Part shown: positions 7,700 through 16,351 of the stretch, piece after piece
Layout of the letters: each line of letters opens with the position of its first letter
Numbering within the stretch: position 1 is the first letter of the stretch
DNA from: Thalassoroseus pseudoceratinae
GTDB taxonomy: Bacteria > Planctomycetota > Planctomycetia > Planctomycetales > Planctomycetaceae
Direction: 5' to 3'
DNA length: 51,780 bases
NCBI RefSeq assembly: GCF_011634775.1
Contig: NZ_JAALXT010000012.1
Span: 1 to 51,780, forward strand
The notes under the pieces: model-generated
Database searches by the model: none
Told to the model about the DNA's origin: nothing
Seen by the model: the letters and a program-made list of their open reading frames with translations, nothing else
Made by a program: the position numbers and the translations under genes

Positions 7700-7729
7700 C
7701 TTGCTCACATCACGCCAATGCCAAACGTG

Positions 7730-9241
7730 TTAGTGGAGTTGGACAGTCACCGCCTTGGTTTGTGTATAGAGATCAACAGCTTCGTGTCCCATTTCTCGCC
7801 CCCAACCGGACTGTTTATAACCACCAAATGGCAGGGACGCGTCAAAGATGTTGTAGCAATTGACCCAGACAGTACCCGCTTTCAGTTGTCGGGCGATGCG
7901 ATGGCCTTTGCTGATGTCTTTGGTCCAGACGGCGGCGGCGAGGCCGTAAATGCTATCGTTGGCGGTGGCGATGAGTTCATCGGGATCATCAAACGGTACG
8001 GCGGCGACGACGGGACCGAAGATTTCTTCTTGAATTACCTGCATATTGGGTTTGGTATCGACGAGGATCGTCGGTTCAACAAAGTAGCCCGAACAGGCAT
8101 CTCGTTTCCCGCCCACGACGGCCTGGGCTCCCTCTCGGAAACCCGATTCCAGATAACTGCAAACGCGATCCTGTTGAATTTGCGAGACCATCGGCCCCAT
8201 TCCGGTCTCAGGATGCATGCCCGGTCCGAGTTTGATCTCTTTGGCCTGAGCCGCGACTCCTTCCACCACTTCATCGAATTGCGTGCGATGGACGAACAGT
8301 CGAGACCCGGCACAACAGCACTGACCATGATTGAAGAAGATCGCGTTGGCTGCACCGGCAATCGCGGCGGGAAGATCGGCATCGGGCAAAATGATGTTTG
8401 GGCTTTTGCCTCCCAGCTCGAGCGTGACTTTCTTCAGATTGGTTTCCCCAGCGGCTTTGACGATGAGTTTGCCGACTTCGGTGGAACCTGTGAAGGCGAT
8501 CTTGTCGACATCTGGATGCGCGGCCAATGCTGCCCCGGCCGTCTCACCAAATCCTGTCACGATATTGACGACGCCTGGCGGAAAGCCGGCCTCTTGAATC
8601 AATTGCCCTAATCGCAGGGCACTCATGGGGGTTTCTTCAGCGACTTTCAGCACGATCGTACAGCCGGTTGCCAACGCCGGTCCGAGTTTCCAAGCCGCCA
8701 TCAACAGTGGGAAGTTCCAAGGAATGATTTGTCCGACCACGCCGACAGGTTCTCGGAGTGTATAGGAGTGAAACTCAGCTCCGGGAAGATAGGGAACCGA
8801 AATCGGAATCGTGTTCCCTTCGATTTTCGTGGCCCAGCCTGCCATGTATCGGAACAGATCGATCGCCAGCGGAACATCGGCGACTGCGGCGACGGACTTC
8901 GGTTTGCCGTTGTCGAGGGCTTCAATTTCGGCAAATTGCTCGACGTGTTGATCCATCAAGTCGGCGAGTTTCCAGATCAGTTTGCCCCGTTCCGATGCTG
9001 TCATCCGAGACCAAGGGCCGTCCTCAAACGCCTTCCGTGCGGCAGCCACGGCTTTATCGATGTCGGCCCGGTCACCTTCCGCGACCGAAGTCAATGTGCT
9101 GCCGTCCGCAGGATTCTTGACTTCGAACGTCTTTCCGGATTCTGCGGGAATCCACTGACCATCGATCAACAACTGATGATCCTGATCAAGAAACGACATT
9201 GTTTCGGAACCGGCGGCGGGAGCGTCTGTAGTGAAAGGCAT
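7730..9241 (-). CDS. NAD(P)+-dependent aldehyde dehydrogenase (ALDH1/2-like)
   Basis: A 503-residue enzyme of the usual family length. It oxidises an aldehyde to the acid with NAD(P)+ in the cytoplasm. The oxyanion/cofactor motif PWNFP is near residue 175, the general-base Glu in LELGGKSP is at 275, and the nucleophile Cys is the middle one of QCCCAGSR (309), the form seen in ALDH1/ALDH2 rather than betaine aldehyde or succinic semialdehyde dehydrogenases. The C-terminus KQSGWGREMG is also family-typical. It starts at ATG 9241 with no clear ribosome site; ATG 9199 is possible. It is separated from cdd upstream by 160 bases and may be expressed alone. The physiological substrate cannot be told from sequence. 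Confidence 0.93.
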   Translation of the reverse strand: MPFTTDAPAAGSETMSFLDQDHQLLIDGQWIPAESGKTFEVKNPADGSTLTSVAEGDRADIDKAVAAARKAFEDGPWSRMTASERGKLIWKLADLMDQHVEQFAEIEALDNGKPKSVAAVADVPLAIDLFRYMAGWATKIEGNTIPISVPYLPGAEFHSYTLREPVGVVGQIIPWNFPLLMAAWKLGPALATGCTIVLKVAEETPMSALRLGQLIQEAGFPPGVVNIVTGFGETAGAALAAHPDVDKIAFTGSTEVGKLIVKAAGETNLKKVTLELGGKSPNIILPDADLPAAIAGAANAIFFNHGQCCCAGSRLFVHRTQFDEVVEGVAAQAKEIKLGPGMHPETGMGPMVSQIQQDRVCSYLESGFREGAQAVVGGKRDACSGYFVEPTILVDTKPNMQVIQEEIFGPVVAAVPFDDPDELIATANDSIYGLAAAVWTKDISKGHRIARQLKAGTVWVNCYNIFDASLPFGGYKQSGWGREMGHEAVDLYTQTKAVTVQLH

Positions 9242-9401
9242 GACTAACGTTTCTGACGTGTTAGAGATTCACGAACAAGAATGGGACCGACTCGTTCTTA
9301 ATTGTCAGCCAGCACCAGTGTGACTGTCAAGAATCGGGCTCGGAGAGTCATCCTGCGTGACGTGGCTTTGAATCTCACGCACAGCATAGATCAAGAAAGT
9401 G

Positions 9402-9830
9402 CTAGTTGGCCCCCTCTTGGTCGGACGGCACTTTGGGCAGCGCGAAACGGATTGGGAGTAGATCGTTAAGAGTGAGTTCTTGACGCACGATGCCCGTGGG
9501 ATCGAGGATCAGGACGGGAAATTCACCCGACACGAATTCCGCGAGTACCTGACTGCAAGCTCCACATGGTGTGCCGGCGGATGACGTGCACAAGGCCATC
9601 CCTTGAAACGCTCGTTCTCCCTGACTCACCGCATTGGCAATTGCCACTCGTTCGGCACAGATCGTCAGACCGTAGGAGACGTTTTCGACGTTGCAGCCGG
9701 TAAACAATTCCCCCGATGTGCTCAACAGACTCGCTCCCACCTGGAATTCGGAGTAAGGAGCATACGCCAACTTGCGGACACGAATGGCGGCGTCGATCAG
9801 ACGTTGCCGGTTCTCGGTGGAAATCGACAT
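9402..9830 (-). CDS. cdd: Cytidine deaminase
   Basis: A 142-residue protein starting MSISTENRQRL at ATG 9830. It is the small homotetrameric type that hydrolyses cytidine and deoxycytidine to uridine in pyrimidine salvage. The zinc site is complete: Cys58-Ala-Glu60 within GLTICAERVAIANA, and Cys89 and Cys92 in TPCGACSQ. The N-terminal substrate motif YSEFQVGA and NVEN are present. It is the third gene of a minus-strand set after the phosphodiesterase-superfamily protein and plsC, with a 53-base gap from plsC. No functional connection to those lipid genes is evident. Confidence 0.94.
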   Translation of the reverse strand: MSISTENRQRLIDAAIRVRKLAYAPYSEFQVGASLLSTSGELFTGCNVENVSYGLTICAERVAIANAVSQGERAFQGMALCTSSAGTPCGACSQVLAEFVSGEFPVLILDPTGIVRQELTLNDLLPIRFALPKVPSDQEGAN

Positions 9831-9883
9831 TCGATTCGTCCTGACGTGGGTACGAGTTGCAACGCAGAATTCTCTTTCCGGAT

Positions 9884-10585
9884 TCAACTGCCGGACATCT
9901 CGCGACTTCGCCAATCCTCGGCTGCTTGCTGACAAGCCGTCAAACGCTCGTGGATGAGGGCAGTCAATTCTTCTTCTCGCCCTTTTTTGAGATGGTCGGC
10001 GAGATCGTCTTGCGAGAGTGGTTCGCCAAAAACGACATGGATGTGCCCTTGCCGCGGCCAGATCGAACCGGACGGCATGCAACCATTTGCACCAGCGATG
10101 CCGACGGGAAAGACCGGCAAACCGCTGCGTCGTGCCAACGCGATGAACCCGGGTTTGATCTTACCGATTTTCCCGTCCCGACTGCGTGTGCCCTCGGGGA
10201 AGATGCCGACGAGAAACCCGTGCTTCATCCGTCCGACGGCGGTGCGAATTGTTGCGGTACTGGCGGCATCCCGATTGATCGGCATCACGTACGTCTTCCG
10301 CAGAATGTGCCCCATGACCGGGATCGGGAATAATGTGTCGCGGGCCAGGAAACTCACCGGGCGGGACAACGGCAAACCGATCAACAGTGGATCGAGCGAA
10401 CTTTGATGGTTGCTCAACACCAAACCGCCACCGGAGTCCGGAATGTTCTCCAGCCCACGGGCCCGATATCGAAACCGAAGCGTGAAGAACATGCGAAGGA
10501 TGAATTGGATCGTCAACCAATACAGGTTGCGGCGGGTCGGGTGAGGAGTCGCCTCGGGTTGGGAATCAGTTTTCGTCTTCGGCAT
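9884..10585 (-). CDS. plsC: 1-acyl-sn-glycerol-3-phosphate acyltransferase
   Basis: A 233-residue PlsC-family acyltransferase. The catalytic block I is NHQSSLDP (His-x4-Asp), and the substrate-binding block III is FPEGTRSRDG. One N-terminal hydrophobic segment (LTIQFILRMFF) probably associates with the inner membrane. The family makes phosphatidic acid from lysophosphatidic acid and acyl-ACP or acyl-CoA in phospholipid synthesis. It lies 25 bases after the AP-superfamily gene and 53 bases before cdd on the same strand, probably one transcript. Confidence 0.92.
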   Translation of the reverse strand: MPKTKTDSQPEATPHPTRRNLYWLTIQFILRMFFTLRFRYRARGLENIPDSGGGLVLSNHQSSLDPLLIGLPLSRPVSFLARDTLFPIPVMGHILRKTYVMPINRDAASTATIRTAVGRMKHGFLVGIFPEGTRSRDGKIGKIKPGFIALARRSGLPVFPVGIAGANGCMPSGSIWPRQGHIHVVFGEPLSQDDLADHLKKGREEELTALIHERLTACQQAAEDWRSREMSGS

Positions 10586-10610
10586 GGCGATGAAATTTCG
10601 GTGGGGTGCG

Positions 10611-12023
10611 TCAAGAGGCGCTCGGTTGCGATGCGAATTGAAGTTCCAACAGCAACTCTTTGACGCTTGTCATCGGGATATTGTCACGGGCAATCCGACG
10701 CGACGAGGAAATAAATACCGGAGCCTCACTGGTTTCTTTTCCGGGGGTTGGCAATCGACCATGCGTTCCACGAACGAGACTTGCATCCAATGGCGTCAAA
10801 TCCATGTAGTAGCGAAACCCAAGTAGCTTACGAGCCAACCGCGATGCGATTCGCATTTTGGGAAACCGGATTTGCGGATCGATGAACAGTTCCGCCGGAT
10901 CGTAACCAGGTTTGCGATGGATATCGACCGTGCGAGCGTAGTCAGGGGCCTTTTCGTCATCCAACCAGAAGTAGTACGTCATCCACGCCCCCGGTGCAGC
11001 AACGGCGATCAATTCCCCAGACCGTTCGTGATCGAGACCGAACTCGGCTTGCGAGGCCCGATCCAACACCATTTCGATTCCGTCCGTCTGCTTCAACACC
11101 TCCGCGACTTTCGGAATGTCCGCGGGGTCGGAGATGTAGACATGAGCAATTTGATGATCGGAAACCGCGAAGGCCCGCGATGCCCCGTAATCGAGCGTCT
11201 CCCAACCGAGCGGTTCCTGCCGCACCGTCAGAAAACCGGCTTCCCGCAAGACACGGTTGATATGAACCGGCTGCGTGGCGGACGTGATCGCATACTCCGA
11301 AAGCACCACGACTTCCCGACCGAGTTCGCGAGCGGCGTCGATCAACTTGCCGGCCACCGCGTCAATCTGGCGAATGTCCTCGCGAACTTCGGGATCATCG
11401 GGGCCCAGACGCTGAAGGTTGTAATCGAGGTGCGGGAGATACACGAGTGTCAAAGTGGGGTCGTGTTGCTTCATCACCTGGATCGAAGCATCTGCAATCC
11501 AGGCGGAACTCGTGATGTCCGCCCCCGGCCCCCAAAAACGCAGCAACGGGAACACACCCAGATCCGCTTGCAGTTGATCTTTGAGACCTGCCGGATGGCT
11601 GTAGGAATCGAATACTTTCCGACCATCGGCGGGGTAACTCGGTCGCGGTGTGACCGAATACTCCACATCCGCGTACATGTTGTACCACCAGAACATCTGA
11701 GCGGTCGTATATTTGGAGTCCCGTTTTTTCGCGGTGTGCCAAATTTTCTCGCCTTGAACCAGCCGATTTGACTGACGCCACAAGTACACTTCGGACAAGT
11801 CGCGGAAGTACCAACCATTCGCCACGATGCCATGCTCGCGGGGCATCGTTCCCGTCAAAATCGTGGATTGAGCCGAACACGTGACCGCGGGCAATACCGT
11901 GCCCATCGGCTGGGCAAACCCGTCGGCTGCCAGTCGCGAGAGATGGGGCGTGTCCGGGCCAAGCATCTCGTGCGTCAACCCCACAACGTTCATCACAATC
12001 AAAGGTTGCGTCATCTTCGGCAT
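10611..12023 (-). CDS. Alkaline phosphatase-superfamily protein (nucleotide pyrophosphatase/phosphodiesterase-like)
   Basis: A 470-residue protein of the type I phosphodiesterase / nucleotide pyrophosphatase family. It opens with a beta strand and metal region (LIVMNVVGLTHEML, where the usual D-G-x pair is V-G-L), then the nucleophile Thr in LPAVTCSAQSTILTG and HGIVANGWYF. Later come the HLDYNLQRLGPD metal site, an SEYAI strand and a SDHQIAH segment. No signal peptide is seen, so it is probably cytoplasmic. In planctomycetes such proteins are often annotated as alkaline phosphatase family protein without a known substrate. The first metal Asp seems to be replaced, which should be checked. Divergent from the LptF/G gene, with about 200 bases between. 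Confidence 0.8.
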   Translation of the reverse strand: MPKMTQPLIVMNVVGLTHEMLGPDTPHLSRLAADGFAQPMGTVLPAVTCSAQSTILTGTMPREHGIVANGWYFRDLSEVYLWRQSNRLVQGEKIWHTAKKRDSKYTTAQMFWWYNMYADVEYSVTPRPSYPADGRKVFDSYSHPAGLKDQLQADLGVFPLLRFWGPGADITSSAWIADASIQVMKQHDPTLTLVYLPHLDYNLQRLGPDDPEVREDIRQIDAVAGKLIDAARELGREVVVLSEYAITSATQPVHINRVLREAGFLTVRQEPLGWETLDYGASRAFAVSDHQIAHVYISDPADIPKVAEVLKQTDGIEMVLDRASQAEFGLDHERSGELIAVAAPGAWMTYYFWLDDEKAPDYARTVDIHRKPGYDPAELFIDPQIRFPKMRIASRLARKLLGFRYYMDLTPLDASLVRGTHGRLPTPGKETSEAPVFISSSRRIARDNIPMTSVKELLLELQFASQPSAS

Positions 12024-12233
12024 TCGTATTCTGGGTACGGATGAGGGAACTCTGGCAGCGAATCATCGGTTGCCGCGATGGTGTTGTCAAAGGCAGATGA
12101 CCAATGTGCGTTCCCGATTGTTCTTCGTTTCCCGCATTGGCCGTCCCGAATCGGCATTGACCTCCAAGCGAGATTTGAAGTATTTCCCCCATCGCCAAGA
12201 ACGAAACAACTCACGATGGAGTCAGTCCGACCG

Positions 12234-13412
12234 ATGCGATTGTTGCAGCGGTACATCCTCTGGGAATTGACAAAAGTCTTCCTGTTTTTGTTGAGCCTCC
12301 TCACAATCCTGTTGGTATTTGTGGGTGTGTTCAAGGAAATCAGTGAAAGCGGGCTTGGTCCGTGGCAGGTGCTACAGATCTTGCCGTTCATTGTGCCCAG
12401 TTTGCTTCCGTTTACCATTCCCGCAACGCTGCTGTTGGCCGTGTGTGTGGTGTATGGGCGTGTTGCCGGTGACCAGGAAATCACGGCGGCAAAAGCGGCG
12501 GGTATCAATGTGATGTCTCTGCTTCTTCCCGCGTTCTTGCTGGGCACGGTGATGAGTTTGGTCTCACTCGTGCTCACCGACCAAGTCATTCCATGGGCGG
12601 TTGCGAACATTCAACGCACCGTCACCGAAGCCATGGAAGACATCTTCCTGGATATGCTCCGCTCGAATCATCAGGTCAAGGATGAGCAACGCGGGTTCTC
12701 GATCAATGTGATGGATGTGCAAGGCAAAACGTTGATCAAACCGGTCTTTCAATATGCCCCGCGTGGTGGCAGCACGGCGACGGTGCAAGCAGCGGAAGCG
12801 ACACTGAAGTTCGATCTCGATCGGCAAGAAGTCGTGCTGCATCTGCGGAACGCGCACATCGACACCGCCGGCGACGAGCAGCTATTCCTCACCGAGGATG
12901 AATACGCATTTCCATTGCCGCAGGAAATCCGCAAGCCCAACGCCCGACATATGAGCCTGAACCGCATTCATGGTCAGCTCAACGGTTTGGAACAACAAAT
13001 TTCCGAGCAACGCACTCGGCAAGACCTCGACGCCGCCATGCTGATGGCGATCGGCGATTTCGACCGCATGATCGAAAACGAATTCGTGATGTTCGAGAAG
13101 CATCAAGACTTCACAATCGAAGAATTCAACAAGCTCCGGACGGAGACTTTCAGCCGAATTTCGATGGCCACAAGTTGCTTCTTCTTCGTGCTTGTCGGCG
13201 GACCGTTCGCGATTTTGCAAGGTCGTCGCCAATTCCTGACCAGTTTCTTCCTGTGTTTCCTGCCGATCTTGTTGGGGTACTATCCCATTGCGTTGTTGAT
13301 GATGAACCTCTCCAAGCAAGGTAGCGTCGACCCATCATACGCGATGTGGGCGGGCAACTTGCTTCTGGGAGTCGTGGGACTGCGAGTGCTATTCAAAGTG
13401 CTGCGGCATTGA
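12234..13412 (+). CDS. LptF/LptG-family lipopolysaccharide export permease
   Basis: A 392-residue membrane protein starting MRLLQRYILWELTKVF, the usual opening of this family; ATG 12216 would add six residues. Helices lie at about 10-40, 55-85 and 95-120, then a periplasmic domain of about 180 residues (beta-jellyroll region LIKPVFQYAPRGG...), then three C-terminal helices (SCFFFVLVGGPFAILQ..., FFLCFLPILLGYY, GNLLLGVVGLRVLFK). LptF and LptG form the inner-membrane core of the LptB2FG transporter that lifts LPS to the Lpt bridge. Only one copy is here; its partner must be elsewhere. It is divergent from the plsC transcript, so promoters for both should lie in 12024-12233. Confidence 0.87.
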   Translation: MRLLQRYILWELTKVFLFLLSLLTILLVFVGVFKEISESGLGPWQVLQILPFIVPSLLPFTIPATLLLAVCVVYGRVAGDQEITAAKAAGINVMSLLLPAFLLGTVMSLVSLVLTDQVIPWAVANIQRTVTEAMEDIFLDMLRSNHQVKDEQRGFSINVMDVQGKTLIKPVFQYAPRGGSTATVQAAEATLKFDLDRQEVVLHLRNAHIDTAGDEQLFLTEDEYAFPLPQEIRKPNARHMSLNRIHGQLNGLEQQISEQRTRQDLDAAMLMAIGDFDRMIENEFVMFEKHQDFTIEEFNKLRTETFSRISMATSCFFFVLVGGPFAILQGRRQFLTSFFLCFLPILLGYYPIALLMMNLSKQGSVDPSYAMWAGNLLLGVVGLRVLFKVLRH

Positions 13413-13533
13413 TTTCCTTGCGACCGGCACTCTAGGATTTCGGTTTTGATGGATGCCAACGTTCGGCGAGCCGCGCGTTTTGAATCCATGCTCAACACGG
13501 CTACAGTGTCGTCAAACAACTTTGCGAAATCCC

Positions 13534-14325
13534 ATGTCTCGACGCGCTACACGCAAGTCCCGGAATCAATTGATGGGCGGACACCAACGTTGTTGGGTGT
13601 GGGGTCGGCACGCAGTTCGCGAGATTCTTCAAGCCGGTCGTTGGCCGGTCATGGAACTGTTGTTAGCGGATACGCTGACCGATGAACTCGATGCGGATTT
13701 CCGAACGCTCGCCAATACCCGAGCAGTTGACGTCTCTGCCGAATCGCCGAAACGGCTAAGCCAACTCTGTGGTGTAAAGAACCATCAAGGCGTCATCGCG
13801 AAGATGCCGCCGTTTCCTTACGATGTGGCGAAAGAGGTTCTCCAAGCCGCTGCCGATCAGCCGCTGTTCGTGATGCTCGATCGGATTCAAGACTCCTACA
13901 ACTTCGGTGCCATTTTGCGGTCGGCAGAGGTGTTGGGCGTGGATGGGGTCTTCATTGGGGACATGCACCAAGCGGAAGTGAACAGCTTGGTCGCTCGCAC
14001 ATCCGGAGGCGCAGTCAATCATTTGAAGATCGCCCAAGTCCCTGACCTTGTCGAATGGACCCAAAGTCTTCGCCAAAGCGGACACCAAATCGTCGGCGCG
14101 AGTGAAAAAGCCGACCGTTCGCCATCGGATTGCAATTTTCAACCGGCGACCACGCTCATCATCGGGAACGAGGGCGAAGGAATCCGACCGGAACTGCAAG
14201 AACTTTGCAACGGACTCATTGCGATCCCACAGTGCGGTCAAGTCGGTTCGCTCAACGCCGCGGTCGCCGCAGGCATTCTGCTGTATGAAGCAAGAAGACA
14301 GCGAAACGAAGTGGTTAGCAAGTAG
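13534..14325 (+). CDS. rlmB: SpoU-family 23S rRNA/tRNA 2'-O-ribose methyltransferase (RlmB-like)
   Basis: A 263-residue protein starting MSRRATRKSRNQLMGG with a basic N-terminus. The substrate-binding domain (WVWGRHAVREILQAGRWPVMELLLA, then GVKNHQGVIAKMP) is followed by a trefoil-knot SPOUT domain: motif 1 NFGAILRSAEVLG, motif 2 IIGNEGEGI, motif 3 SLNAAVAAGILLYEA. The N-terminal domain order and GVKNHQG box are those of RlmB, which methylates G2251 of 23S rRNA with SAM. TrmH-type relatives have the same core, so the exact target is not certain. It lies 120 bases after the LptF/G gene on the same strand. Confidence 0.9.
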   Translation: MSRRATRKSRNQLMGGHQRCWVWGRHAVREILQAGRWPVMELLLADTLTDELDADFRTLANTRAVDVSAESPKRLSQLCGVKNHQGVIAKMPPFPYDVAKEVLQAAADQPLFVMLDRIQDSYNFGAILRSAEVLGVDGVFIGDMHQAEVNSLVARTSGGAVNHLKIAQVPDLVEWTQSLRQSGHQIVGASEKADRSPSDCNFQPATTLIIGNEGEGIRPELQELCNGLIAIPQCGQVGSLNAAVAAGILLYEARRQRNEVVSK

Positions 14326-14419
14326 ATTCAGTTCGCCTCACCAAATGTGGTCATCGCTTAGCCGGATTGCTGCCCTCCAAACGTGTGGAGAGAGCAAACA
14401 CGGCTATGCAAGAAGACGT

Positions 14420-14446
14420 CATTGACTAGACGGTGTCTAGCACCGA
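14420..14446. repeat. Palindromic repeat copy 2 (ACTAGACnGTGTCTAG)
   Basis: CTAGAC (14426-14431), GGT, GTCTAG (14435-14440), with flanks matching the copy at 7461-7487 at 21 of 23 positions. It lies between the convergent ends of rlmB and the DUF1559 gene. No U run follows on either strand, so it is not a classical terminator. Confidence 0.45.
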
Positions 14447-14450
14447 TTGA

Positions 14451-15389
14451 TTATGGAATGGCAGCGACCTCTTTCCCTTTGATCGTTGCGAGTGCCCGAT
14501 AGACATCAATATCGATATTCTCGCTGATACCGAAGACCGTTCCATCAGCCATAGCGAATTGCACAATACCGGGATGGAAACTGTGGAACGAGTAGTTGCG
14601 AGGCCAGTCCCCTCGTGTCCACGGGTCGCCGTTGGATTGTTTGTAGTTTGGCGGAATGGCACAGGTTGCGGTCGTATGATTGAAGTGCCCCCAGAAACCG
14701 GTGTGACTCGAAAGTTCGTTGGAAGATTCACCAATCATGAACGTATTGCTGGTTCCATCCACGATATCGCGGAACTTGGTATAGTTTGTGTCACCATTGA
14801 TCGTTCCGTTGTGTTCTTCCATCCGACGATCGAACATACCGTTGCCGCGGTTCAGACCGTGATTGGAACCACCTGGTTGAGAAATGTTGAAGTCTCCCCA
14901 AGCCCAATTACTACCAGAAACGCCTTTGTAACTTGTTGGGGCTCCATTGCCGACATTCGCGATGCTGTTCGAAATCTCGTCGGCGGTATCACTCGGACAG
15001 CGAACAGCCGTCAGTATCGTGTATCGCACCGATTGCCCATTCAGGGTAGCACTCATCTGCATTGTTGTGTTGCCTTGGCCGGGCTTGATTTCCTGATGCA
15101 AGTTATCTTGCTCGAGGTAAGGCAATGCTTGAGTGATCCAACTCCAACCTCGGCTACTAGTATTGTATTGGCCGTCATGAATGGAGTAGGGAAATTTGTC
15201 GTGGACGTCGTGAAAGTTGTGACAAGCGAGTGCGAGTTGCTTGAGTTTGTTCTTACATTCCGTACGACGTGCGGCCTCTCGAGCTTGCTGCACCGCAGGC
15301 AATAACAGTGCAATCAAGATCGCGATAATCGCGATCACGACCAAGAGTTCAATCAGCGTGAAACCAGAGCGACGATGGCGTTGCGGCAT
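14451..15389 (-). CDS. DUF1559 protein with prepilin-like N-terminus
   Basis: 312 residues from ATG 15389 (GAGGG about 7 bases upstream). It opens with a type IV pilin/pseudopilin leader, MPQRHRRSG then FTLIELLVVIAIIAILIALLLP, cut after Gly by a prepilin peptidase and leaving a Phe-first helix with Glu5. The QQAREAARRTECKNKLKQL helix and a DUF1559 beta domain (SYKGVSGSNW..., FMIGESSNELSSHTGFWGH, HPGIVQFAMADGTV) complete the planctomycete family. These proteins occur in dozens of copies per genome and are presumably assembled on the surface by a type II-like system. It is followed upstream by a lipoprotein gene on the same strand, the usual pairing. Confidence 0.93.
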   Translation of the reverse strand: MPQRHRRSGFTLIELLVVIAIIAILIALLLPAVQQAREAARRTECKNKLKQLALACHNFHDVHDKFPYSIHDGQYNTSSRGWSWITQALPYLEQDNLHQEIKPGQGNTTMQMSATLNGQSVRYTILTAVRCPSDTADEISNSIANVGNGAPTSYKGVSGSNWAWGDFNISQPGGSNHGLNRGNGMFDRRMEEHNGTINGDTNYTKFRDIVDGTSNTFMIGESSNELSSHTGFWGHFNHTTATCAIPPNYKQSNGDPWTRGDWPRNYSFHSFHPGIVQFAMADGTVFGISENIDIDVYRALATIKGKEVAAIP

Positions 15390-15605
15390 GAGAAAGCCCT
15401 CTTCGAGAAAATGAAGAAACAGAAAACAACGTGAGTTCAAAGAAAGGATTAGAGGAATACTGTGATGTAACCTCTCTGAATGATTGCCTTGGACGAACGA
15501 CGTGAGTCATTCTTGAGGGTGACTGTTCAGCAAGCGCACCCCGAGCTAATGTGGCATGAACTGCCAGCAGGAACAGAACCGATTTAGCAACCTGTGCAGA
15601 CTATA

Positions 15606-16058
15606 TTAGTCGGCTTCGAGCGTCAGATCGTAATCACCGCTCCCGCCGTCTGATTTCACTTCCACCTGCAATGGAGTTGATTCTTTGTTCGTGTACTCTT
15701 CTTTCACCAAATAAACCGGGACCGCGTAAGCATCGGCGCTATCGGATTCGGCGTTGTTGGCTTCTTGGGCAGTCACTACGACTTTGTAAGCCCCAACGGG
15801 TGCCCCTTCGACGCCCTTAGTAAACAAGGCATAAGTGCCATCGTCGGCAATCGGGGATTCAGGGATCAAAGTGCTTTCGTTCCCCTGATCTTTGTCAGGT
15901 ACAAATCGAACGGTGCCGGTCGTTAGTTTCTCAGTGCCGTTGGTCACGCTGCCTTTGACTGGCGCATACTCGACGCCGTCACCACAACCGACCAGAAACA
16001 ACAAGGGAACTGCCAGAGGAGCAAGAACTCGTGAGCGCGAGGCGAAAAGAGAGCGCAT
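15606..16058 (-). CDS. Small lipoprotein with carboxypeptidase-regulatory-like fold
   Basis: 150 residues from ATG 16058 (GGAAG 6-7 bases upstream). The signal peptide ends in a lipobox, LFLVGC, so the mature protein is lipid-anchored. The body is one beta-sandwich: VEYAPVKGSVTNGTEKLTTGTVRFVPD... SPIADDGTYALFTKGVEGAPVGAYKVVVT, the standard planctomycete partner protein found next to DUF1559 genes. Its role is unknown; a structural part of the cell envelope is the common guess. The 216-base gap to the DUF1559 gene leaves co-transcription open. Confidence 0.85.
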   Translation of the reverse strand: MRSLFASRSRVLAPLAVPLLFLVGCGDGVEYAPVKGSVTNGTEKLTTGTVRFVPDKDQGNESTLIPESPIADDGTYALFTKGVEGAPVGAYKVVVTAQEANNAESDSADAYAVPVYLVKEEYTNKESTPLQVEVKSDGGSGDYDLTLEAD

Positions 16059-16351
16059 GAATTGTCTTCCAAGAAAGAACGACAATAGTGATAACGAACC
16101 GCTGAAGAATGGATTGTTATCGATCTTACCAGGTGTGAACTGATTCGTTCATAGAAACCTATCAATACTCGTTAAATTATAGATTGACGAGACGAATGGC
16201 AACTCAAAAAGAATTTCCACGCGAATTTCGCGGATTTCGATCGGCACTAAATGCGGGGCCGGTTGAGTAGGAAAACTAGTCACGCAAGGACGATTCTTGG
16301 CCGAACAGATGGTCTGGCTACAAGCACAGGCCCAACAATCCGGCCGAGTGA

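Larger units (their letters stand above)
7392..7729. other. Intergenic region with several small inverted repeats
   Basis: No gene is seen in these 338 bases. They hold the CTAGAC palindrome at 7468-7482, a 7-bp inverted repeat GTCACTA/TAGTGAC around 7578-7598, and the hairpin at 7672-7694. The first lies about 80 bases upstream of the beta-helix/SGNH start and could be part of its control region. Confidence 0.5.

Noticed and set aside
7718-8611. Long plus-strand frame opposite aldehyde dehydrogenase
   Set aside because: The minus-strand gene has every catalytic motif; this is its shadow.
10872-11771. Plus-strand frame of 299 codons opposite the phosphodiesterase-superfamily gene
   Set aside because: Shadow of a well-supported minus-strand gene.
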